Positions 54,471 through 64,000 of a DNA stretch of 64,000 nucleotides are shown one piece after another (position 1 is the first letter of the stretch; each line of letters starts with the position of its first letter). The notes under the pieces were generated by a model. The model saw nothing but the letters and a program-made list of their open reading frames with translations, searched no databases and had not been told where the DNA came from. The stretch is from the NCBI RefSeq assembly GCF_002999335.1, contig NW_020312096.1, positions 33,780 through 97,779 of the forward strand, read 5' to 3'. Made by a program: the position numbers and the translations under genes. This stretch comes from Cyclospora cayetanensis (Eukaryota > Apicomplexa > Conoidasida > Eucoccidiorida > Eimeriidae).

Positions 54471-56845
54471 ATGTCAGCGGAGCTGCATCCCCATGATCAG
54501 CATGGGCGTCATGGGACGCATGACATAATTCCACATGGGGCCAAAGAACGATCTCAGGCCGAAGAGGCGATCAGAAAAGCCAAATTACCTCCACTCACCC
54601 TTGCCAGAGGTATGCGACACCATAAGGCCTGCAGAATAAGGCCTGCAGGTACTGGATGCGATCCGAATGAGGATAAGCGGCTCTTGGACGCTTCTTGCAT
54701 TGGCGGTTGTGTCTGTGGAGAAGTTTAATCCACGTGGCTCAGCAAGTTTTCTTCATGGCGGCTGCTGCGTCTTCCGGGTCGTTGCCCTTACGGTGGAATT
54801 TTTGTGTTGCTTTTGCCCGTACGTCTGCCCTCAGATGATTTGCCTTTTGTCGTTCTGTCAGAGAGGTACCGGGATAGAAGAATCAAGCTTTCCGCAGACA
54901 GGCTTACGTGCGAGGGGTACAAGGTAACGATGGTGCCCTTTCTGCTTTTGTTCCACTCCCCTTGTTGGTGCTGCTGCTTTCTCATGGATTTTGAACTAGC
55001 GCTTGCGGCCGCTGTTTCATCTGCTGCGGCAGTTGCTTTGGGGGGGCAGAGTTAGGACTGTTTTGCGTTACCAACGCATGCCGTTGGGTAGTGCCCTGCA
55101 GCCTCTCCAGTGGTTTGGGGGTATGAGACGTGTGATGTGTCTGCATGCGTTTGAAGGGGTGGGCGAGCGTCTTCGCAACGCATGCGTGCAACAGTGGCCG
55201 GTTCTACTTCGAGGCTGAGGTTCTGGAGCCTCAGCTTGAAAGGCTGCAGTTCGCTGGATATCCAGCCGATCTGCAACCGAAAGTGCAGCCCTACTTCAGG
55301 CGAGTCCGACGGAAAATGAATGCCAGTATTTTTAATGAGGGAATTCGGGTTCAGTTGAGATTTTTGTGACTTTGCTTCCGTGCATTCGCAGAGTTGGCTG
55401 GGCCTGTCGGTACCAGCGATTCGACTTGCCTATTGGAGCAAACCTCTTTTCCTACGCGCTCTCTGATTTCGGCTCTTGTTCTCTCCTGCACGGAGCACAC
55501 AGACAAGCCCCCCAACTAGCGCATGCGGAGATGAAAAATTTTCAGATCAGTCCGTGTTGAATCACAACGCACTGTGTGGAACTTGTAATCCCCCGGAGGC
55601 GGGTAGACTCATGTCTGGACGCACGGTAAAGCAGCTCCGACAAAACACGCCTTCCACTGTCACAGTCCCCCCAGTTCAATGCAGAGGCTTTAGTGTTCGT
55701 GTCGACTCAGCCTCGGGCGATGTGATTGGGTGCTACATTTGTCTCCCGGAGCCCGTCTCCTGGCCTCCGGATCCGCGTGAAGATAGCAAGCTTTACGAGT
55801 ACCTGCAAGGTAGGCATATGTTTTGAAGACTTGTTGCAGCCCTAGACGAAGTGTTGGTATCTAAGCCGCTGTTTGTTTCTAGATCCTCCTTGAAGCTACC
55901 TTTATCTCACCCACGAAAAGAAAGAACTCAGAGGGAAGCCGTATGTGTTGTGTTGGGTTTACACCTCGATTTGTGCACTGCAGCTGGTATTTTGTGCTCC
56001 CCTGAAAGCCCTCCAGTGCCTCGGCGCAGCAAGCCTGAAGAATCTTGGATTGCCTTTTCAATCAACGGGAGGAGGTAGGAGCACCTAATTGTCCCAGTGT
56101 CTGCTGCGTGTTCCTGATTTGCGTGAATTATTAAGGTTTATTCTTCGAATATGAATAGAGGCCATTTCATGAGGATTTGTATAGCACGTAATATATGCTG
56201 GCGGTGCAGGGGCACATTGTTGGGGGCCATGTCTCGGTATTTTCTGCATTCATTATCTCTGGCAGTACAGGCCTCGGCAGACTTTACATCAAAGGCTAAC
56301 ATTGTATCATGTAAAACTAGAGTTGTGAAAAGGGGATTTAGGAGTGAATTTTTTTACACGTGTGCAGCGTTTACTGATAATGTAACGCTTGAAGGTCTCT
56401 GTACAGGTGCATTGTTGCACGTACACCTTGTATGTCAGCTACAATGTAGATTAACCGTACTGCAGAAAAAAGCAGAGGAGAACCTTCGTTTTGATGCCGA
56501 ACTCAGATTGCCAGGAGGCTTTAAAGGGATAAGTGAGGGGGACTACCACCCTGCTTTCTCTCTCTATATGGGTGCCAGGCTCCGATTCAACCCAGGTAAG
56601 CACACAATGACTTTGCTTGTCGATGCTAGCGCCGCTAGCTGCTGCAAATCACGGAGCATCAAGAGCGACTGGTGTGTTTTCGTGATACATTTTGGTCCTT
56701 CAGTAATTTACTACGCTGCTGTAATATTGCATATGCGCGAGGTGCATCTTTGTCTCTCTAAACAGGCCCAGAGTTTAAGCATCTCCCAGCCGAATCGGAA
56801 GGCATCCTACCTGCATGCTGCATGCAACGCCCTTTCATCCCTTAA
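54471..56845 (+). CDS. ASH2/BRE2-like SPRY protein (COMPASS subunit)
   Basis: Exons 54471-54609, 54835-54923, 55157-55299, 55392-55477, 55546-55809, 55984-56074, one near 56271-56310 (join unresolved), 56466-56595 and 56766-56845. Conserved ASH2-type SPRY blocks occur in order: IKLSADRLTCEGYK / GWASVFATHACNSGRFYFEA / RVGWACRYQRFDLPIGANLF with SYAL / SASGDVIGCYICLPEP / ESWIAFSING / EGDYHPAFSLYMGARLRFNP / GPEFKHLP. Several are completed only by splicing. ASH2/Bre2 stimulates SET1/MLL-type histone H3K4 methyltransferases. No PHD or winged-helix region is present before the SPRY domain; an in-frame stop lies just upstream of the ATG, so the N-terminus is short (MSAELHPHDQHGRHG). The intron after 55299 uses a GC donor (CAG|GCGAGT). 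Confidence 0.82.
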
Positions 56846-57877
56846 CTGTAGAGAACTTCGTGTCGCACGCTACCGCATTGGCTATAAGTGAAGGGTTGAC
56901 TAACCTCCCTGGTGCACGTGCGGAGTTCAGAGTTTACCACAGCGGTTAATGACCTGTCTAAGACTGCTTTGTCCTCTGTGACGAAACTTCATAAAAGTCC
57001 ACTATATTATAAGATGTAACAGCTGTATGAGTAGACAGACTGCGTCTTGCAGGCAAGGTTTCGGCGCCTACTATTAAGATTATAGGAGGCACGAGACCTT
57101 TCTTCAGAACGAAGGTGTCAATTTCATTCCCTTTCTACCCGAAACATCTGCGATAGGATAGGACACAATAGAGGTAGATAAGGGCGATGCCAGCAACTGA
57201 GAGGAAAGGAAAAGCGAGGGAAAGGACAGCCAAGCTCCGTAGGCAGCGTGACAGCAGAGACCAAGACCTAGCCTGCAAGTCTCCATGCAGTCGAATAAAC
57301 GCCAATTCTCAGTTAGCACGCGCACGGGGTGAGTGTGTGCTGTAATGAGAGTGTAACAGATAGAACCATATGTTCTTTAAAACTGATCCATTTGAATTGA
57401 GACCTGTCTAGATCTCCGAAATGGTGGGCTGTGTAAGTTCTACGTGCATTCCAGGCCACAATTTCGCTCAATGATGTACGCACGTACATACATCAGCACA
57501 CACAAAACGAGGCCGGTTGCAAAAAACAAAAAGTCGAACACGCAGAAAGAAAATGCAGCAAAAACACTTGTGTCGCAGAAAAGGAAAAGCAGAGACACCG
57601 TCACTCAAAAAGAGCAGGCTGCGCCACCCGGTGTATATGGATCAACATATACACAGCAAGCTTGCTTTCTTCAACAGCAAGACTTCTGGAGGCGAACTTA
57701 AGAAGAATCTCGATAGGCATATCCCCAACGAGAACGAGGCAGCAGATCTACCTTGTGTATTGTACAGCTGAGTTCAACCAAGATAAGGTTACTTTGTGGA
57801 TCGTTTTTTAGCCATTTGCACTATTGTGCAGACTGCCTTTGTGATTGTCGATCTTTGCTTTTGTCTGTTTAAGGGGA
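56846..57877. other. Intergenic, about 1.0 kb, no gene seen
   Basis: This lies between convergent genes. Lys-rich plus-strand frames at 57444-57771 have low-complexity composition and no support. Confidence 0.55.
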
Positions 57878-60800
57878 TTAAGTAGCTGAAGTGGCTGCTG
57901 GATCAGCCAGCACCTCGACTACCTCTTGACTTTTACCACGACCTCTTGCATGTATGTTTGTTTCTTCTGCATTTCCTTGTTCTTCTTGATTATCTGTAGA
58001 CCATTCCCCGTGAAGTTCCATGGGACAATCTGACGGTGGATACATCTTGATTTTTTTTTGGGGTTTACTGTGCACTAGTTTAGCTCTCGTTATGGCGGAT
58101 GAGAGGGCCAGGAAAAGCGCATACAGCAGAACTGCCCCTACGATACTCTCCAATATGAGCTGCTGGTTTTTCCTCATAGCGTATATTTCCAGATCATTCC
58201 CTAAAATAAACAAGGAAAAGCTCACACGAGGGACACAAATATCTATAGGGTTAACAAAATCCAAGGGGTACACAATTGCAATATAGATTGATGGGTTCAC
58301 AAAAAGCAAGGAAAACACACTGCACCCACAATGCACTTCATCATCGACGCGCATTGGAATGTGCGAACCACGACTGGTAAAGAGTTGTGGCTAATTGTTT
58401 GTTCAAATGCAGTATGTAACAACCGCTTGTCTCTATCTTAAACTTAGGTAGTAGCTGGCCTTCCTGTCCATGCTTTGTTCCATGTCTTAGGCCATCGTCT
58501 CTCTTCAACTTGTGTTCCTTCTCCATAATCTGAAACCTTAAAATATTATCCTACTGGCTTGCTGGTCCTCACCTGTAGGCAATTTTTTTCCTTTTTCACT
58601 TCCGTCCGGCTCTGCAGAAAGATGGAGCACACGACCCATGAAATCTTTTATTTTCATGAAATAAGCCTCGTCGCCCTCAATCCATGTGTCGTTGTGGCCT
58701 CCCTCCTCTATGTCCACTTTCTCTTTGAGCGGAGAGCCACAGGCCTGAAATCATATGCACAATGTATACAAATTTAATGGAAAAACAAGCCCATGACAAA
58801 CAACGAATAAACCGATAGAAATAAAGAACATACATGAAATATCGAAGGACAGAACAGCAGATAACTACAAGTCGGGGGACATTGTAAGCCTATTCTCACA
58901 CGCACAAACAGGAAGGGCCTACGCAGCCGTGGTCTATTTACGCATGCGTGGTTGTATGTATGCGGGTAGATCTGAAGAGACTAAGAAATATGCCCGATAG
59001 ACTTGTATTACAAAGGATAAACTTTTGCGCTTGTCAAACAAAAACCCTGAACTTAACGATAGATGTGTAGAGGTGAAAACTGCAGATATACACGCATATA
59101 CCTGGGCATATTATTGCGGATATACACGCATGCATCTGTGCGTATGAATGTACACGCATACATGCGTATAGGAACAGAAAGTATGCACACGTGCACTTTT
59201 GAATGGTTGTAGGCGGATTTTTGTATAAACACTTGGTATTACTTCGACGGCATAACATCTCTTTCTGGATTAATAGTGAACAATGTAAATTCGAATGCGA
59301 ATGCAGATACGTCAGCGCTCATATTAAACTCAGTGGCCTCACGCACGCGCAGTAATATCACATCTAGCGCACAGGAGATGATGTACGGTAATATTCCTAA
59401 GGAGTCCTACTTCGTAGAGTCTGTCCATTTGCAGGGGGTTTATTAGCTTATCGCTTCTTCCTGATATGAATAAGGTGGGCAAATTGATTTCCCGCATCTT
59501 TTTCTCGCTCTCTAGATGCATACGCTGTGCTCAAAGGACACACACAGAAAGAGAGATAAGCACCAGAAGCAATATGAAGCTTTAATTGGATTTATGTGTT
59601 CGTGGACCAATATGAAAGCAGGAATAGTCATGCGTTGCTTTGTCCTTTATGCACATATTCATGAGGAAAAAGGCCACAAAATACGAAGTAACTAGAATAT
59701 GCGCGGAGAAAACTTGAGAATCCTTACCTGCAAAGCGCTAATGACACACCTGACGTGCCGAAGGCCAGGTAGTAGGTCGTAGATGACATCTTCGAGAGAA
59801 GTGAAGGTGTTTTCCAAAATTAGGCCCTTTACCTTTGCACATACACAATTTTAGGCAAAACGGGAAACAAGCTGCGAATACCCGAAAATTGCACTAGATG
59901 TGTTACCGGACGAAAAAGCTACAAACAAATACTCGCACCGCGCACAGAACAAGCAATTTGAGGCCTTTATGAGATACCAGTGGAAGAAAGCAAAGCAACG
60001 GGGCAACATAAAAAGGTAAACTCATGGGGCCACAGCAAAATCCTAGTCAAGCAAAGATCTACAAAGTGTTCTTGACTCTTTAACCTTCTCTAAAAGTTAT
60101 GTTTAAGGGTAGCATACTTCGCTGCCTCTGCGGTGTGCCAGGTCAATAGCCACCGCTCCACCAAGGCTTCTTCCAAACAGGAATATATTTTTGCCAACTG
60201 TTTGGTTCTGTTTTGCAAAAGTAAGAGCAGCATCTGCGTCCTTATAAATGCCCTCTTCTGAGGGACTGCCTTCACTTTTTCCGTACCTGACAAACAAAGA
60301 ACACGGAAAAAAGAAATGGCACATGCTTCTTCATGCTCGGCCTGGCCACTTTGTTGTAGTGCACATGTAATGCTGCTCTAGATAAAAGAGAGTATTATAT
60401 TACCTGTATTATTATGACTATGTTACCAGACGCTAGTGCAATATCACATTTATATGATTGTTTTACCCTATAAATAACCATATTCTACGGCATAGAAATA
60501 AATGTACAGCCTTCTCCTTACTACCTACAACATCGCCTGTGGTCCTGTTTCCTTTGTGGCTTCCACGAGCTACCATTGTAGCTAGTTCTACGTACCCTCT
60601 ATAGTCAACAATCAGGATGTTTGCCCCGGTTTCGCAATACATTGCGGCAAGGTTTTCCAGCCGATGTGAGATGTCTGCATTTTCCCGAATAAATACACGA
60701 AATAGCGAGCCATGTCTACGCCTTGAAGCTCAGCAGTGTTACGTGGTCTGTTGGAATAAGTGATTTTGGACAAGAATATGTGAGCCTAACAAACAAGGGA

Positions 60801-61800
60801 ACAGGGAGAGGGAAGAAGACGTGCTTCCAGCATTCCCGTGGAAGAAAATAACAGTTGGGGCTACTTGTGCACTTTTCTGCTTAAGTAGCCATCCATGCAG
60901 GTTGACGCCGTCGCTTGTTGTTATATTCACGTCCTCATAAGGAATTTCTGCAGCAGGAAAGACATATACCAACAAACAAATAGGCGCGTGTGGAACGTCC
61001 GTGGGGAGCATAGACACCGGCAATGAAGCAATGGGCACAAACTACAAATCCCTCTAGCTTTACATCTAACATTCCACATACTCATTCTCGTAGGAGTTCT
61101 CCTAGCATACGGGTCGTCGTTTGGTGAACTGAGACTCTCAGCACCTGCGTAATGGCAAACACAAAGTCAACTATTCCCCAAAAAATGTGGACACCGAAGG
61201 TCGAGGAGCCATTAACGCATCTGCAGTCCTGTTACGTCTACTGCTAGTAGTACTATTCTTATTATCATTTTGATGTGCTTGATTGTCCTGCAACTGCTAT
61301 CACTTTCTTTGCCTGCAGTGAATACCAGCTGTGGAGAGCGTAGCCGTCCAATTTACATCTACCTATCAGAATGCTGCACTAGTTGCCAGGTTTTAGCTTA
61401 CGCATTGGAAAAAACAGAAGCTTCTCTTGGTACGCCCATAATAAGCCTACAGATTCAAACAGCCAAAATACCGATTTCCATCGAACACAAACCCATTGTA
61501 CATACACAAAGCCTGTCTAGCTTTAGCTTGTTGGCTTCCCCAACCCCCATGCCCTCAAACCACAAAGATCATAGGACATAGCCAAGGTCGGTCTTCTATG
61601 TAATGAACCAGTGCAGAAAGTGTGCATATTTGCCTACACTCCCCAAACTTCGCCCACACTGCCACAAGAATCACCGTACAGCAAGCAAACGAGGTGCTGA
61701 CTGGTTGAAGGGAAGCCTTACCCAGAGCAAGTGCTAAGAACACGCTGACGATGATGGCCAGTTTAATGAAAATTGCACCAAATCCAAATCGGGATGCCAT
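57878..61800 (-). CDS. ABHD13/BEM46-type alpha/beta hydrolase with C-terminal membrane helix
   Basis: Minus-strand exons 61800-61722, 61144-61082, 60947-60795, 60674-60596, 60286-60118, 59832-59728, 59509-59411, 58744-58573 and 58200-57878 sum to 413 residues. An N-terminal hydrophobic anchor (FIKLAIIVSVFLALALG) is followed by TVIFFHGNAG (oxyanion strand), NILIVDYRGYGKSEG, FLFGRSLGGAVAIDLA (nucleophile Ser), LILENTFTSLEDV, LPTLFISGRSDKLI (acid Asp) and EGGHNDTWIEGD (catalytic His). The Ser-Asp-His triad is complete. This is the BEM46/ABHD13 family, membrane-bound serine hydrolases of uncertain lipid or depalmitoylation substrate. Unusually, a second helix (ESIVGAVLLYALFLALSSAI) and a polar tail follow the domain. 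The 3' edge of the third exon is uncertain: homology ends at 60826, but the first workable GT donor is at 60794. Confidence 0.85.
58745..59410 (-). other. Large intron of the ABHD13-like gene
   Basis: At about 666 bases, this is among the longest introns of the gene. It contains ACACGCATAnA-type imperfect repeats around 59090-59170 and no coding-like frame. Confidence 0.6.
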
Positions 61801-61860
61801 TTTTGCTGTTTATCAAACAAATTGTTCGTTTACATCTGCCCCCGGGAATGGGGCGCACGG

Positions 61861-62880
61861 GAATAACCCTAGTTGCGACGCTTCCCTGTTTTGGGAGCTA
61901 TAAATGCAATCAGGCGTGATGTTAGCTTTACTATCACCAGGGTTGCAGCGCAAATGGATGGCTGTTGGCTGCCACAGAAAGAGTTGGCGTATGATATCAG
62001 CGATGGAGAGGGATGGGAAGGCACTCCTGTGGCTGGTAATCTTATGAAATCCCCTTCAGATCTGCTTATAAAGCATACTCAAAATTACACCCAGACTGTG
62101 GGGCTTTGAAATAAGGCAAAAAGGTGTCAGCTGGATTAGGGACAGAACAACATCGAGAACTTGTCAGGCCGTAGCACGCTCGATAATGCGTGCTTAGGGC
62201 CTCCAGCATATACACTCATCAAGAAAGATGCATCATACCTATTCTGCTTGCGGGCTTGTAGTCGGGTAAGGAAGCAATGCAATCGTTTCATTCCACAAAC
62301 CAAAACTGCAGCCCCACAAGCAGCACTCCGCCAAGTCAAACTGGAGATGCCGTCAACAACCGCAGTAGAAAGTACAAACTGACGAATGGCCTTCAGGAAT
62401 ATTGTGTTTTGTCTCCTATAGTGCTTCTAGTCCTGTGTTACAGCGCCATTACATCTTGAACATTGTGGTCTCTTTTCGCACCTTCAGCAGCGATACCGAT
62501 CCGAAGGAAGACGGATGCTCACCACTAAAGCATTTCGACTGACTTAAAATCCTAAAAGGTTATATTTAATGCGGCTGATTAACAAACAATTTTCCTCTTT
62601 CGCCTGTGCTGTAGCCTTACAGCGACCATCTCGCTACAGACTTGGGCCTGGTTCTGCGTCAGGGCTCGGCATTAGGAACTACGCTATATCTAAGGACTTC
62701 CTCACGAACGGTTATATTTAGCAAAAAATAGAAAGTGGTCATTGTAATTCACTTTTCTTATCATCTATCTACTGCAAATTAATATTGCTTGGTTTTGGCA
62801 TGAATTGACGTTGTCCTCCTCTGCTTTACTTGCAATGTTACATGACTTTGAAGGCTCGAAGTGCTTAAAGGGTGCAACAA
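61861..62880. other. Exon-like fragments of unresolved gene(s)
   Basis: On the plus strand 61952-62037 reads MDGCWLPQKELAYDISDGEG with a donor GTAATC, and 62489-62540 could be a terminal exon (SDTDPKEDGCSPLKHFD). On the minus strand 62250-62339 reads MKRLHCFLTRLQARKQNR. None can be joined with confidence, so no gene is called. Confidence 0.25.
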
Positions 62881-62904
62881 CACGCATCTAGCTGTTCTGC
62901 TTAC

Positions 62905-63980
62905 CTCCTGCTGGAATCTTGAGGGTAGGGGGCACGGAAATAAGGGGCCACCCTTCAACTGTATCCAATGTGAAACTTCATCCGGTCTGTAATTTGCGAG
63001 ACACAGTACTTTGGAATCAAAATCAAACTTCATTGAAAGTTATTGGAATTCTTGAAATTCCATTTCCCTGGCACACCCTTCAGGTCTCTAACATGACGGG
63101 AGGGGTCATCCGGGTTGCGTGCTGCTGTACCCTTCAAGCACCACTAACATTCAGTTAGTTTCAAGTAGACTGTAGCCCACATGTACACAGCGAATGAAGT
63201 GGATTGGCATCCGAGAACACTGCACAGAAGTACTACCTACCTGTTGGCTAGTCAGCTCTGTCCCTCGGACACAGGTTCGCTGAATGGTGGGAAAATGCAG
63301 GAATGAGCAAAAAGAAAGCGGCAGTGAAATGCAACTGATATTTGGAACGAAACCTTCTTCGTATGTTAAGTGACTTGTATGTTGGTCCCATGCACCTTCA
63401 CATCATACCAGCTTTGCCATGGCTGACCCAGTTCAAGATGAGTTTGCGAGCAGTGCTACTTTTTATGAAGGCTAGTTAGCCTCAAAGTGCTACGTAAAAG
63501 CACTTCCTGGTCTCCTCAGCAGCCCTGACCGTTTTTACGGTGATTGTATTGGACTCAGTGCCTCAACAAGGTAAGGCGAAGTTATCGTGCGGGAGGGTCA
63601 ACACACTGGTAGGAGAAAGCGGCCCTGAGCATGAATTCGCTATTCCTGCATTTGGAACTGGCTCTTGATTAGGAAACTCGATTGAACTATGTCAAGTAAC
63701 GAGCAACGGGAAAGGTCGAATATCTGCAAATTTATTTCATGATATGCTGTATAACGACGAGAGTCCACCAGGCTCGCCACATGCTGCACGTCCAATACGC
63801 CACATTGAGCTGATATTCCACTTAGTCGAAAGGCATTTTCTGCGGCATTCAACCCCCCACCATGCAGGAACGAGCTTGTTTGGCATGCGAATGGTTTATA
63901 AGAAGACGCATATTTCAACAATATACCAGTGCGTATCAACAAACTCGGGGTTCCCGCCCCAAGTGCACTGCAGGTGACGC
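62905..63980 (-). CDS. Partial unrecognised gene, exon-like segments
   Basis: A minus-strand segment ending at a strong donor (GAG|GTAAGC, exon edge at 62907) encodes FDSKVLCLANYRPDEVSHWI, then QLKGGPLFPCPLPSRFQQE, upstream to about 63033. A second segment (about 63715-63870) reads CGVLDVQHVASLVDSRRYTA, then YHEINLQ. Both have coding character, but the family, joins and start are unknown. The gene probably continues beyond the window. Confidence 0.3.
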
Positions 63981-64000
63981 ACGGCCACCGACTTTAAATC

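Noticed and set aside
54254..54472. 72-residue minus-strand protein with one hydrophobic helix
   Set aside because: Its ATG overlaps the ATG of the ASH2-like gene in opposite orientation, which is unlikely for two real genes. It could still be a terminal exon of something else.

Overview
The window reads as nuclear DNA of a coccidian apicomplexan, most likely Eimeria or Cyclospora (inference). The signs are CAG-type trinucleotide runs read as poly-Gln, genes split by many short GT-AG introns, an oocyst-wall-type Cys-rich secreted protein, and two large secreted or membrane proteins of the kind coccidia place at their surface or in apical organelles. There is no bacterial operon structure, no CRISPR array and no insertion sequence. 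Exon maps were read by eye from splice signals, reading-frame phase and family alignment. 'Phase 1' means that an intron falls after the first base of a codon.

Layout. 0-4.7 kb: the 3' end of a GRWD1/RRB1 WD40 gene, a possible small minus-strand gene, and a membrane-anchored alkylsulfatase-type metallo-beta-lactamase. 6.5-8.6 kb: a Cys-rich secreted repeat protein. 9.5-12.8 kb: a poly-Gln, helix-rich, probably mitochondrial protein on the minus strand, followed by a GTT-rich tract and a broken-looking secretory gene. 14.2-16.1 kb: a seven-exon ankyrin protein resembling PSMD10/gankyrin. 17.3-21.9 kb: a small two-helix membrane protein and a multi-exon helical-repeat mitochondrial protein, both on the minus strand. 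22.4-24.1 kb: the mitochondrial phosphate carrier. 25.7-28 kb: a TAF9-like TFIID subunit with a poly-Gln N-terminus. 29.8-33.7 kb: an eight-exon type I membrane protein on the minus strand. 33.7-38.5 kb: a gene-poor stretch with diverged repeats and palindromes. 38.5-39.9 kb: a degenerate Rab-fold protein (minus). 40.6-50.0 kb: a secreted protein of roughly 1,800 residues in about 25 exons, a candidate rhoptry-neck-type protein. 50.4-53.5 kb: TAF7 (minus). 54.5-56.8 kb: an ASH2/BRE2 SPRY protein. 57.9-61.8 kb: an ABHD13/BEM46 alpha/beta hydrolase (minus). 62-64 kb: exon-like pieces of a gene leaving the window.

Functional themes. Three transcription or chromatin factors (TAF9, TAF7, ASH2) lie within 31 kb. 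Three proteins look mitochondrial (phosphate carrier, two helical-repeat proteins). Four products look secreted or surface-exposed. Introns of the type I membrane gene, and nearly all of those in the giant secreted gene, are phase 1. Nothing suggests co-transcription.
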